This document shows positions 22,158 to 33,403 of a stretch of 64,000 nucleotides of DNA, in pieces. The first letter of the stretch is position 1. Each line of letters begins with the position of its first letter. The DNA is from Micractinium sp. NFX-FRZ. Its lineage: Eukaryota; Chlorophyta; Trebouxiophyceae; Chlorellales; Chlorellaceae. The stretch lies in the NCBI GenBank assembly GCA_029339195.1, contig JAPTJF010000227.1, positions 32,088 to 96,087 on the forward strand, in the 5' to 3' direction. A program made the position numbers and the translations under genes. The notes under the pieces were generated by a model. It did not search any database, was not told the DNA's origin, and worked only from the letters and a program-made list of their open reading frames with translations.

Positions 22158-22834
22158 GCCATGGTCCCCAGAACATGAAGAGGGTCCTGGCGGCCTGTCT
22201 GTGTCAACGTGGCGCCACCCTTAAGACCTCGTCAAGATTGACATGTCGGCAGATCAAACAGCCCTCTCCGCCGGGCACACCCTGCGCCGCCGCTGCACCC
22301 CGCCGCTGTACAGCCCTGCGTGCTTAGCTTGACTGCTGTTCAAGCTGTAGCAGTGGGCTGTAACAACAATCTGTTGCACAGACTCCAATCACACACATCG
22401 AAGCAGGAATTCATTCACAAAACAAAAGCAGGCTTGCGCGCAATCTCAGCGCTCGGCAGACACGCCGCCTGTTTCTCCTCTCCTGGGCTGCCCCTGGCAA
22501 GCGCCCCGCTTGCTATCTCCTGCCCTTGGTGGCCGCTGTCGTCAGGGACTCTGCTGCTGGCAGCGCTCTCTGCGCCCGTCACGGTTCGGCAGAGGCTGCG
22601 GGATGTAATCCCTGTGCAGGTGGACGCTGCCCCGGCCCAGAAGCCGGTGCCGCCCCAGCAGGCCCCAGCATGCCGTCGGTGCTGCCAGCTGTCCTTGACG
22701 CGACCAGCTCTCAGGTGCATTACCTGTCCCGCTGCTTGCAGCAGGCACCGGGGGCATGTCACAGCAGGGGCAGCGGCAAAGAGCTTGGACGCGGCTACGC
22801 CAGGCGCCAGACCTGGACGCCCCAGGCACGGCAG
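22158..22834. other. Convergent intergenic region
   Basis: The NHL gene (+) and paralogue A (-) end tail to tail. TGTAA at 22359-22363 fits the plus gene. I could not find a minus-strand TGTAA for A. Open frames on the minus strand are Ser/Arg/Cys-rich and look non-coding, but extra 3' exons of A are not excluded. Confidence 0.35.
22359..22363 (+). terminator. Poly(A) signal TGTAA for the NHL gene
   Basis: This is the only such pentamer I see downstream of the NHL coding exons before the convergent gene. Confidence 0.4.
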
Positions 22835-25800
22835 TCACTCCTGTGGGGGGAAGCAGGGGCCACAGGAAGTGAGATTCAGAAGCCGTGGGAGCAAGCGCAA
22901 GCACATCTGTCACAGCACCTGTCGAGCACGCCAGGACCTGCTGCATCCAGGACCCTGCCCTGCCCAAGCTAGCATCGCTCTCCCCTGCAACCAACAGCCC
23001 GCTTGCCAAGTCCAATGCATGCAATGCACCTGGCGCCTGCGCTTCATGCGTGCCTCCGAGCCCTCCGCCTCTGCATCCGCCTTGCGCTTGCAGCCGCTGG
23101 TGCCCCGTGCGCCACCCTCCACAGCAGCCTGAAAGGTAGGGAATGGACAGGGGGTAAGAAACAGGCAGGGCACGGGGAAGCAGGCACAGTGAGAATGGGG
23201 AGGAAATGACAGGAGGGGGGCAGGAACACTTGGCAGAACCCTCGCATTGCAGCGCGGGGCAACAAGCGACGCTGTCAGCCTGGCATGCATGCCCCCTCAC
23301 CTGCACCTGCACCTGCTGGCCAACATTGGTGCCGTGGCCCTGCTGCTGGTGCTCCTGCTGCAGCGGCTGCAGGGGCGGGGGCGGGGGCTGCTGCCCCTGC
23401 CATGCCTCCAGCAGAACGGGCTGCTGCGGCAGCGGCGGCGGCTCCTGCAGCAGCTCCTGCTGCTTCCCCTCATCGCCACCGCCGTCACCCTTGAGCGGCT
23501 TGGGGCGCAGCCCCAGCAGCTCATCTATCATGTCTAGCATGAGGTGGACCCGGCCGCTGAGCTGGCGGTAGTTGTCAATCATGCCATCCACCCGCTCCTT
23601 GAGTGCCCTGAACTGCCGGTGCACGCTCCAAAAGCCCTCCAGCAGCGCCCCCACGCCGCTCATCAGCGTCGTGCGCACACCCAGCATGTGGTCGGGGAGG
23701 CCGCTGGCACGATCCCGCATCACCTCTGCCACCTCCCGCATCCTGTCCATCTTGTTGAACGCCATCTCTAGCTTCTGTGCGCCCGTCTTCACCTCTGCTG
23801 CACCTGCTACCAGCCTGCTGTACGCCAGCCGCCGGGCGCAGATGAGCGCCGGGCAGAGAATGGCAGACAGCTGGGCCGAGTGGTGGCTGAGCAGGCTGCA
23901 TGACAGGTACTTCAAACCCCGCAGCAGCCGCATGGTGGAGTCGCACACGCGCCATCCCATGGCCTGCGTGCCGGGGACAATAGTGGTGGCTGTCAACAGC
24001 ATGTGAAAGCATGCGGACCCTTACCTCGGTTGGCTTCAGACAGTCTGTGCATGGATGGCAGCCTGAGGGATCCAGCCCTCTCTGGCTACCCGCATCCCCA
24101 CCCCACCCACCTGCTTGAAGCCCACAGTGGCGCGCAGGTTGATGAGCAGCCCAACCAGCATCGTCTGCCGCGCGCTGGCCTCCGTGCACAGCCCAAACCA
24201 GCGGCTGGCTTCAATGCACCAGGGGTCCACCCCTACGCACAGGGCTGCGGTTGCGCTCATCATGGCGCAGCGGGTGGCGTCATCAACAGACCCCCCGCTG
24301 AGCTGGCTGCGACGGGGAGGCAGGTCAGGGCAACGCATGGTGAATGCAGCGAAAAAAGGGGCGGGAGGTAGGGTCGGGGCTCAACGGCCATGGCAAGCGA
24401 GTGTGCCGTCGACTGTACAGAAGTGGTGGACGTGCCCATGGACCGTGGAAGCCAGGCAGGCAGGCACACCAGACAGGTCCTAATGACCGCCACTAACCGT
24501 GGCCTGCACGCAGCTCACCCCCTCATGGTGGGCCAGCACGAGCGCATGCAGGCGGCAGCACCCACCTGGTCCACTCCGCCTCGTCTCGCCGCATGAAGGC
24601 CAACGCCTGCTCCTGCTCGCCCGCCCCCGTCACCCCCAAACCGTGCAGGTCGTGCAGGACGTGCGGATTGTGAGCAAGCTTGTGGAAGGTGCCAGAGGGG
24701 CAGCAAGCTTGCTTTCCAAACCAGCTGCGCACGACGGTCAGGTTGGCGGTGTCCATCTTGGCATCCGCGTCAGCAGCTGCGATGGTAGCTTCCCAGTCTC
24801 GCGGGTCGCCCTGCTTGGCAGCAGCACAGGGAGGAGGTAGCACACGGCGTGAGCCTCAGGGATGTAAGGATGCCCATGCTTGAGCGCCAAGTACACTGCT
24901 ACTCCACCCCGTTAGCACCTGCACCGTGCGCATACATGGCTGACCTGCAGGCTGCCCCAACATCATGGCAGCAGCAGCTGCCCAGCACCCACCAACCAGC
25001 TCACCAACCACCAACTCACCCCCAGCTCTGCACAGAAGCTGCGTGCACCCGCCGGCACGCTCTGGGACTCGTGCTGGACTGCAATGGCAGCAGCCACGAT
25101 TGCTGCAGTCTCCACATCTGCACCACAGCAGGGCAGGGAGAGGGCGGGCGTCATGGTGAGCGGGCGGGGCCGCAGGCCTGCATGACGTGCGGCATTGGCA
25201 GGCTCGCATGAGACAGGGACAAGTCATGCCCCGCCTTCCCCCCCTCTCTCTTCACCTGTGAGGGCAGAGTACACACTGTGCATTTCCTTGGCAGCCGAGT
25301 GCAGCATGCGGGAGAGCACGGCTGCGGGCTCCTGCTGGGCCGGCAGCGTGCGGTACGCCGCCGCTACTTTTGAAAGCAGGCAGAGGCATGCAGTGGGATT
25401 GTCCCGCATCACGCCCTGCTGGCACACGATCCTCAGCTCTTGCTCACAGCAGCCCTGCTGTGCAAACCAGAGCAGCTGGGATGCCAGGGGGTCCTGAAGG
25501 CGGGGAGAGGCAGGCGGAGGCACGTGGGAGGGGCGGTTGGTGGGTGCTGCACGGAAGGCGGGCACTGCCGCTATCCCAGTGCCAAGCACAGCATGGACAT
25601 GACACCACGCAATTTGTAGTGATACAATAGTCCTCCGCTGCCGTCTGGCACGACCTGCAGACAGCAGTGCGCACCTGCCCCGCAGCGGCAGCGGCAGCGG
25701 CACCACCTGCGGCGCCAGCGCCGGCGGCGGTTGGCGGCCCGCCAAGCGCCCTGCGGGGGAGGCAGTCGCAGATGCGGAGACCTCAGCATAACATGATGTG

Positions 25801-25878
25801 CCGCAGGACATCAGCGAATGGGAGGGGCAGGTGCGGGAGCCTTCAGCCTGGCCGCCACTGCGCGGAGGGCACTCACAT
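22835..25878 (-). CDS. Uncharacterised helical protein, paralogue A
   Basis: Nine minus-strand pieces splice in phase: 25877-25878 (AT only, after a 5' UTR), 25675..25750, 25256..25493, 25020..25117, 24566..24810, 24111..24306, 23301..23963, 23030..23128, then GAG-TGA at 22835..22840, for about 540 residues. The start codon is assembled by splicing (AT|G), giving MALGGPPTAAGAG. The protein is mostly alpha-helical, with a conserved block (LLWFAQQGCCEQELRIVCQQ), a middle region rich in Met/Leu/Cys, and a long amphipathic segment (KLEMAFNKMDRMREVAEVMR, RQFRALKERVDGMIDNYRQL). A Gln/Pro linker and a basic nuclear-signal-like tail (CKRKADAEAEG, ARMKRRRQ) follow. Its exon lengths and phases match paralogue C, so they are homologues. 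I recognise no known domain. The last exon and stop are tentative. Confidence 0.6.
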
Positions 25879-26330
25879 CAGGCGGACTGGCTTGATACAG
25901 CGCTGTCTTACGGCTGCGATGGCACAATTGACGGCAGGCGACTCAGCCGGAAGAGAGAGGGCGGGCGCCAGAGCAGAGCTGTCGGGCCAAAGGGCGCAGT
26001 TCTGCTTCTAAGTGCACAGATTGTGCCTCCCCAGATAGGTGTTGATCAACCAAGCGTCGCACCTCCCAGCTCCGGGCCAATGCTGGCAGCTGGTGCCACC
26101 GCCGCTGCGGCCTGCATGCCACCACCGCTCGGCGGTGGCGGCACGCCGTCACCCAATCGTCCGCCTGTCTTGCGTCGCGCAGGACTTGCTGGTGGGATCT
26201 AGCCCTCTTTCCAGCTGACTGCAACAAACAGAGGTGTGCAGTAATGTAACACCCCGGTGCGGGATCAGGCAGGCCAGGGGGCTGCTGCTAGCACCCCGCT
26301 GGCTGCCGCAGTGCCCGCACACCTCCACAG
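25879..26330. repeat. Upstream flank of A, duplicated upstream of B
   Basis: This stretch is related to 33079-33510. Shared blocks include the donor context GTGAGTGCCCT (minus strand), GTTGATCAACCA near 26041 (TTGATCAACCAGATGTGACG near 33224 in the other copy), and a block of about 70 bp at 26258-26329 against 33438-33508 (GCGGGATCAGGCAG, GGCTGCTGCTAGCA, CTGGCTGCCGCAGTGCCCGC). A and B therefore share a duplicated 5' region, about 380 and 360 bp from the start junction to the block. Confidence 0.7.
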
Positions 26331-26515
26331 GCGCTATCCCGGGTATCCTACACCGATCCTACAGCAATCCTACCAGCAATCCTGGCAGCTATCCTATGGC
26401 CCCTAGTGCAGTAGGATCATGACAGGATCATGACAGGATCAAGACAGGATCATGACAGGATTATCCTCTTTGGATATAGGATTGATCCTACAGTTGATCC
26501 TACAGGTTACAGTAC
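26330..26515. repeat. ATCCTA / AGGATC inverted and direct repeat cluster
   Basis: The left half carries repeated (A/G)ATCCTAC-type units and the right half repeated ACAGGATCATG units (four head-to-tail copies at about 26413-26460), followed again by GATCCTACAG. The two halves are partly complementary, so the segment could fold into a hairpin. It is non-coding. Confidence 0.65.
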
Positions 26516-28520
26516 TGGTGGCAACACATATTGTAGGAGGCAGGAGGGCAAGAACAGAGACTCAGGCACACTACATGGTGTATGTTTGGAGGGAGGGGAA
26601 GGGGAGGGCTTGCACAACGGGCATGCACTTAGCATAGCGAGATGCCCAAGAGAAGGAGAGATGGAAAGTGCACGGTGGAGTGCGGCTGCCCAGCTGGAAA
26701 GCACAGCAGGCCGTTTTGCAAAGCGTCAGCTTTCATGTGCCGCATGCCGCATTGGTGTTGCCAATGCCAAGCTGGGGAACGCACCGAGAGGCTCGCAGAG
26801 CACTCGTAGACGACGGAGTTTCCTAAGGCGTGGGGCACGGCTGTAGCGCGCCTGCAGCAAGAGAAGGCAGAAAGCATTGCCACATCAGCACCAAACAGGC
26901 ACAGAAGCAAGGGAGGGAGCATAGAAACGGTGCATATGTGACGGCCGCCACATGTTGTGCACACCCAGCCACCTTGCTCTCTCAATCGCGGCAGGAGTGT
27001 CTTGCTCTCAATCATGGCCGCAGCACCTTGCTTTTTGCAAGGGTCTGCACCCAACGGTTCACAACTTGCCTTCGTTGAGTGAGCTGACTCCGGCAAGGAG
27101 GCCTTAAAAGGAGGGCAGGCTGTTTTCCTGTCGATCAGAAAGGCACCTGCAGAGGAGCAATAAATTAAAAGCAACAAGTCGCAGAGTAAGCGCCCCAAAA
27201 GGTTAGAGACGGGGGAAGGGAGTGCAGCTGCAAAGTGGCGCTGTTGGATGAGGGCGCATCGGCAGTGGTTGGCGGCAGCGCTGGCGGCGGCGGTGCCGCG
27301 GCGGAAGCCGACCCAGACGCACCTGCAGCCCTGCTTACCAACAGCTACTTTTGATCAGCCGTGATGCACTGCTGCTGCTTACCTTCTGTGGCTGAGCGTG
27401 CCAGTGAGCGTGCTCGGAGAAAGTCGTCTGCCACTACTCCACGCTGCAGCCGCACGCCAAACAAGCATCGCGATCAGGGTCCGATGTTGTCTAGAGATAG
27501 CGGCAAGGAGCGGCGCTCGCCAGCGGCCGCGCCGCAACGGCGACAGCTGCGCCGCCCGCAGCCTCTGGGCCAGGCACCAAGTAGCATGGCTGCCTACGCT
27601 ACGCCATCAAGGGACTGTGCTCGCATGATCGCAAGGTGTTGATTTTGCGAAGCGTGCTGCGCAGCTCGAGCCTGCTGTGCATGCGAGCGGGATGCAAAAA
27701 TGCGCTTGTCTCTCCGATTGACGCGGACCGTCGATGCTACCGCGTGTACTGGGAGAGCAGCCAAGGGGCCAGCACCTGAAGGATGTAACTTTGAAGCTCT
27801 GCCATCTGCGAATGCTAGAATGGCACACTAGTCAGCAAGGAGAGCATGCGCAGGTCAGTAAGATAACCCTCGATGGTTGCAGCATCGAGACTTGCACAGT
27901 GCCGCTAGCAGCCGCCGCCACCACCTGTCCACCTGCCCGCCGCCTCCCGGCGGCCAGCGGGGCGGAGCCATCGCGCCCAGAGCCACCCGACACATCTGCT
28001 ACCAGTGTAGGAGTGGATATTGTCGTTGTAACGGTCTCACATAGCCTTTGCCCCTCACTGTGCCAGAGCTGCACCGGTACACTGCCCCGCCTCCCATTCA
28101 CGACTGCTCCCTACCCGGGCCGCCATCCACCATTAACGCCATCCACGTGGCGTGGACCAATATTGGTCCAGCCTTTAGGTAGCCAGCACCCCTTTATAGG
28201 CACTCATATGGGCGCTTAAAAAGCATTCCCGACATGTCCGTCACAGCAATGTGTGGAGCCAGTGTGCTGTCACATGCACACCACAGACGAGATCTTTCCT
28301 GGTTTTAGTGTCTTGTCTGGTGCCCGTGTGACCCGAGTCCTTGCCACCAGTCGTCCCACAACCTGTCACATTAATATGGGTGGATGGGGGGGAGGGGGCG
28401 CTGTTGCCCTGTACTCCTCCCATGCATGGAGGTGGCTGATGGCCGGCAGCACGTGTTACCCAGTGATGTGGGAAGGGAGCTGATGCAAAGAAGGAGGCTG
28501 AAGGGGGTGAGGACGTGGGG
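26516..28520. other. Gene-poor interval with possible exon relics
   Basis: This is about 2 kb between A and B without a gene I can defend. Weak candidates: a plus-strand frame at about 27215-27355 with coding-like composition (VVGGSAGGGG, EADPDAPAALLTNSYF, then TGA) but no start; a plus-strand ATG frame 27734..28219 of 161 codons, Ser/Pro/Thr-rich in its second half; and a minus-strand frame 26629..27150 with a good acceptor. None shows a recognisable family. Confidence 0.3.
27734..28219 (+). CDS. Doubtful hypothetical ORF, 161 aa
   Basis: An ATG-initiated frame in the gene-poor interval. The first 60 residues (QHLKDVTLKLCHLRMLEW, VSKITLDGCSIETC) look faintly like leucine-rich repeat units; the remainder is low complexity. 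No promoter, poly(A) signal or homologue was identified. It may be a gene fragment or chance. Confidence 0.15.
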   Translation: MLPRVLGEQPRGQHLKDVTLKLCHLRMLEWHTSQQGEHAQVSKITLDGCSIETCTVPLAAAATTCPPARRLPAASGAEPSRPEPPDTSATSVGVDIVVVTVSHSLCPSLCQSCTGTLPRLPFTTAPYPGRHPPLTPSTWRGPILVQPLGSQHPFIGTHMGA

Positions 28521-28524
28521 CAGA

Positions 28525-28775
28525 GCCTGGTAGGATGGTTGGCAGGACAGGCGGCAGGATAGCAGAGCTCCGGTAGGAAGGTTGGCAGGACAGGCCCTAG
28601 GAAGGCAGGACAGGCCCTAGGAAGGCAGGACAGGCGGCAGGATGGTGAAGCCCCGGTAGGATGGTTAATCCCGGTAGGATGGTTGGCAGGACAGGCGGCA
28701 GGATGGCAGGATATGCGGCAGGATGGCAGGACATTGGCAGGATGGCTGGGAGGGATCCTGCAGGTCCCAGGATGC
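28525..28775 (+). repeat. GGCAGGA(C/T) minisatellite
   Basis: About 250 bp of degenerate tandem units built from GGTAGGATGGTTGGCAGGAC and GGCAGGACAGGC. It includes a perfect duplication around CCCTAGGAAGGCAGGACAGG at about 28603-28630. Confidence 0.8.
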
Positions 28776-30264
28776 GGACAGGATTGCCACAGGATGCGCC
28801 CTTCTTCCCAGTGCTCCCGGGCACAGATCTTTTGAGAGACTCCTGAGAGCCTCTGCTCCTCTTCACTTGTAACATAAATGTCGCAAAGGCTTACAGAGGC
28901 AGTCACATCTAGCCTCAGGTAGTGCAGCATCAAGGATCAGGCAGGGAGGGGCTGTGAGGGGAAGCACACACGGTTTGCCCTCACTTCTAACGTCGTAGCT
29001 AGTACCCCGGTGCCAATTGACACGGCAAGCAGGGGAAAAGGCAAGGGCTGGGGCACTAAGCTCGCATCCAAATTTCTAACTAAGCGGGCAGTATCTCGAG
29101 AGTGCTGCCCTGAACAGACAGCTGGGCAGGGGCAGCGGCAATCGCGTATCAAGGACGCAGCAGGGCTTGGGTATGAGGGTTGGTATGCATGCAAAGTTGG
29201 GTGATGAGATGGGGGCGATAGGATGAGGCAGGCAATTGTGAAAGCACCGCCGGACTATAGCCGGCCAAAATCAGGTACATGAATGTGACTCACATGGCAG
29301 GGGTACAGCGCACACACTAGTACTTGATATGGGCAAGAAATGCGGGTGGATGAAAGATGGGGCAAAACCATGCTGCTGGGCATGGGCAAGGCAGGAACAT
29401 GGGGGGTGGACAAAACAAGGAGGCGAACTGGTGCTTGCAGAAGGTGTACACTGGTGATAAGGGGATTGATTATGGAAGAAAGAGAGACGTCTGAAATCGT
29501 TGGGAAGGGTGGCGTTGTGGGAAGGGAGCGACAGGCGGAAAACGATGATGTGGTAGAATGCGAGAGCGGTGGGCGGTGGCAGGTGGGCGGCAGCTGGTCG
29601 TCGGCAAAGCTGGCTGGCCGCCACAGCTTCTGAGCACCCTGTGCCAGCGGCAGCGGCGTGTGGTTTGAGACAGCAGCTGTGCCACAGTCACAGGGGCCGT
29701 GCGAGCCGCTGAGGCACCGTCACCTGCGAGGGCGGCTGCCGGGGCGGGGGGCAGTGGGAGGTGGCACGCAAGACAGCGCAGCCTATGCGTGCTGGGCAGC
29801 GAAGCAGGTGCCTGTGCTGCCAGGTGCGTTGCGGCAGCGCCCAGGTTGGGTGAGCCAGCGCGTTTGGGCAGCAAGGAGCCGGTAGGTGAGGGCGAGCGGG
29901 TGCGCTAACTCTGCAGGAGGCAACAGGGGGATGGGCAGAGCGGGCAGGCGTGAGCTGGGTAGTGTCTGTGAGGAACGCTGCTGAACAGCAATTGATTGGA
30001 TGCCAGCACAAGGCCAGCGGTGTGAGCTGCAGCCCGGACTTGACCACTGGTCATAGACATTGACAGCTTCGACATCGACAACGACAGCTGCCTGCTCAGC
30101 CGCCCCTACCCAGATACCCCCCAACACCCACAAAGCAACATGCTACAAGTCAAGCTGTCCTCACCTATATGTTTGAATCACGCTGTGCATGTGTACTGCC
30201 GCCCACCACCCCAAGCCTCACCCACCCCCTTCACCATGCAGGCCCTTCCCGCTCCCTCCCCCAC
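28776..30264. other. Unresolved interval downstream of gene B
   Basis: This stretch should contain the last exon(s) and 3' UTR of gene B (-), but I could not place them. One candidate acceptor at about 30097 opens a short minus-strand frame (AAVVVDVEAVNVYDQ). TTACA at 28891-28895 (TGTAA on the minus strand) could be its distal poly(A) signal. A plus-strand ATG frame 29340..29633 (97 aa, Arg/Glu/Gly-rich) exists without further support. Confidence 0.3.
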
Positions 30265-33078
30265 CTGCTCCGACGGGCAGAGGCCCAACCCATGCTCGGC
30301 CCACTGCTCGCGGGGGACAAGCATGCGCAGCACGTCTTCCTCGACCTCGATCATAATCTGCGCCTTGCGCAGTGCGTGCTCGTTATCCGCTATGAGCAGC
30401 GCCAGCTCTGCTCTGTGTATGGCCAGCTCAGCCGCCTGCTGCAGCAGCTGCGACTGCGGCTGCCGCTGAGCCACTAGGCTGCGCAGGCCATCGAAGCGGT
30501 CCACACTCTGCACCTGCTGCCCCACTGCCTGGCCCGCCGCCTGCGCTGCAGCAGCCAGCCGCTCGCCAATGGCTGACAGTGATGCGTGTGTGCTGCCCAG
30601 CTGCTGACGCACCTCCTGTTGGCCTCCTGCCGCTCTGCCAGCCCTGCTGCCTGAGCCGCCTGCCCCACACTGAGGTTCAGGTCCTCGATGAGCACACCGC
30701 CCAGGCCTATGCTCTTGGACAGCGTCTCAATGCTGTCGCTGATGGTGCGGAAGTGCTCCGCCTTGGCAGACATGCCTGCCGGGGCAGAAGTGCAGAGGGA
30801 GGTGAGGGTGTGAGGGGGCTGTGGTTGGTGCAGGGGAAGGAGACCGGAAGCACAGGTACCAGGAGGACCCCAGGTGGGCCAGGTTTCCGCTTGGCTGCCC
30901 TCTCCCTCAAGATTTCTGATGCACATAGGCGCACGCACAGCTTAATGTTCATCCTCCCGTCCAGCACAGGCACCCCACTTTGCATGCCCCCGCACCTGAA
31001 TGCTCCCGTAGGTCTGTGACATCCAGGGATGCGGTGAGGGCGGGGAGTATCAAGCTGGGCAGCTGGGCAATGGTGATCTGGGCGGCAGAGGAGGCAGCGG
31101 TGGTCGCGGGGATGAGCTTCCTGTAGCCGCCGGCGTCTTTGACCAGGCGCACCGCCTTGTTCAGCGTGTCAATGTCCAGCAGCTTGGGCAGCATGCCCAG
31201 CACCACGGCGGCTGCAGAGTGGGGAGCGGGGAGTGCAAGGAAACACTTGTGAGGGAGGAGGTCACGGCGAGGACAGGGTAAGGCAAGAGCACGTTTGGTA
31301 TCCCCCTGGGGGGCGGGGGACAAGCCAAAAGTGACCTCCGGGAGCGGTTGTCCTGTCCCAGCGACTGCAACAGCTGACCTTCAGCCCCGCCCCTGCTGCA
31401 TGCATACCATCGCAATCTGCCGACACACACCAACCACACACAGCGCCCCTGCCAGCCCAGGGGTTCAGGACCCGCCCTGTGCGGCTCACCCGAGCTGAGC
31501 TCTGCTAGCCCGGCATCTAGGGCAGGCTCCAGTGCCAAAGAGCTGGGCTCAAAGTCGGGCGACAGGCTCAGCGCCGCCGCCAGCTGCTGCTTGGCTGCTG
31601 CATCCAAATTGGCCCCCACAGGCAGCCCGGTGGCCCCCGCAGACAGCTTGCTGGCCAGCTCAGCGGCAAGCCTGGTCACCAGAGGGGCAGTGGTGGGCAG
31701 CACGGCGGAGATGGTGCTGGAACCTGGGGGAGGAAGGTGAAGAGGAGCGGGAGAGGGGCGAACAGTGCGGGGATCAGACCGGGTAATATGAAGTGCTTGA
31801 TGGGTGCTTCAACCGGCGGGGGGCGGCAGGTACAGCCGCAGCGTAGGGCGCGACGCACACCCCTAGCAGCTTGCAGCCACAACAGAGCGCAGCTGCGTCA
31901 CCTGCCATGGCACAACTCGCTGCCCCACACACCCAGCCTTCCCCCCACCTGACAGTTTCCCGTCCGTCAGCACGTTGGCCACGCCGCAGCACAGCGTCAG
32001 CAGCGCCGCCGCGGTGTCCTGCAAGGCAGGCGCACCATGAGGCAGATGCCAAGCCAGGAATGCAGCAGGGGTTTGGAGAATGGGCAACACTGAAGTGCTG
32101 TGCGTCGAGACGAAGGCCTGAACGCCAGGCAAAGGGGACTTGTAAAATGCCATCGGCGGTCACGTGGCGCATCACAGGCCGCATGGTCGCCCGCGAGCAC
32201 GCCTCATCCCCAACCCAGGCTAACTCGGCAGCATCAGACGTCAGCATACGCACCAGCTCGTGCACATTGCCAAAGCCCTCCAGGGATGCCTTGACGATCG
32301 GAGTCAGCTGCGCAGCACGCTTTACCGACATGTGGCCCGTGGTGGGCGTGTTCTTGTCCAGGCACCGCGCCACGACGCCAGCCAGGTGCGGGTACAGTGA
32401 GAACTTGCCGGCTAGGCTCTGGAGCGCTGCCACGCTGGTCTTGAGCTCACCCAGCACCTGGAAGCCAGCGCTGCCCACGGCATGGCAGCTCTGCCCGGCC
32501 TGCGCCGCCTCGAACATTCTGTCGAGCGCGGCTCTGAGCGCCTCGGACTCGGCGTACTGCACAGCGCAAACAGCAAATGGGAGTGAGGAGGTAAGGCAGC
32601 GTTTCTCGGAGCTGGTGCTGCTGGGCCCCACTACTATTGCGGCTGCTGGGTGCTGGGGCCGGGTGGCGGGGCGGGGGTGCCGTCCACGTTCAGCCAACGG
32701 CAAGGTTGCACTCTGGCTGGCGCAACCACTGCTTGGGTTGGTGGGTGCTGCGCAGGAGGCGGGGCCCGTGCGGGGCCACTGCCGTCATCACAGTGCCAAA
32801 CACAGCAAACAGAGGATACCACACAGAACCAACACGGTGCAATACTGTAACAATACTGATTCGCGGCATGTCGACTGCAGAACGCACCTGCTGTAAAACA
32901 CCGGCAGCGGCGGCGGTGGCGGCGGTTGCCGCCGGCGGCCCGACAAACGCCCTGCTGGGGAGGCAGTCAATCGCAGCAGCTTCAATACAACGTGATGCGT
33001 CGCAGGGGAATGCAGCGGGTGTGTAAGGGCAGCCGGCCGCGCGTCGCCATTTGTTGCTGCGCCGCAGGGCACTCACAT
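30265..33078 (-). CDS. Uncharacterised helical protein, gene B (frameshifted)
   Basis: Minus-strand exons: 33077-33078 (AT), 32888..32951, 32164..32556, 31949..32018, 31490..31723, 30996..31211, 30265..30775. The start is again formed by splicing (AT|G), giving MAFVGPPAATAAT, the counterpart of MALGGPPTAAGAG in A. The predicted product is helical: EALRAALDRMFEAAQAGQS, LPKLLDIDTLNKAVRLVKDA, HFRTISDSIETLSKSIGLGG, then a coiled-coil-like tail (STHASLSAIGERLAAAAQAA, HALRKAQIMIEVEEDVLRML). Exon 7 is open in one frame to about 30620 and in another from about 30610, so one nucleotide is missing within AGGAGG on the coding strand. This is a sequencing error or a real frameshift. The end of exon 3 and everything after 30265 are uncertain. 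No known domain was recognised. Confidence 0.5.
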
Positions 33079-33403
33079 CGGGCCGGTTGCCTGCGTGCTG
33101 GCTTGGTCGCAGCTGGGTTCTTAGGGAGATGGCACAGGCGGCGAAACCAGACTTCGCAGAGAAAAGAGAAGGAAGCGGGCTCGAAACACAAAGCGGGTCG
33201 GAAGCGCCCCGCAGGTTGATTCTTGATCAACCAGATGTGACGGCAGCGCGGTGGCAACCGTTGTCCGGGTCATTGCCAGTGGTGTGGCGGCGGCGGCACC
33301 TTGCACCAGCGGGCGCCGCCGTTGCTCATGCTGTCGTCAGCCAGGCAGTCTGCGATTGCACCGGTTGCTGCACTGTGACCTATCCCTGTGCTCCCCAAGT
33401 GAA
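33079..33403. promoter_or_regulatory. 5' UTR/promoter of gene B, homologous to that of A
   Basis: This AT/GC-mixed stretch aligns patchily with the region upstream of A. On the minus strand the frame leading into the AT|G junction has a TAA about 55 nt upstream and no ATG after it. That agrees with translation starting at the spliced ATG. Confidence 0.45.

Noticed and set aside
22542..23300. Continuation of paralogue A exon 7 frame to 22542 without splicing
   Set aside because: After the CAG/GTGAGG donor at 23300 the translation becomes Cys/Pro/Ser-rich and unlike the helical exon. The spliced alternative gives a basic 33-residue exon with the same size and phase as in paralogue C.
26629..27198. 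189-codon minus-strand frame in the gene-poor interval
   Set aside because: The apparent start is TTG, there is no recognisable domain, and Cys/Ser/Leu composition does not resemble neighbouring exons. A good acceptor within it leaves a small chance that it is an exon.
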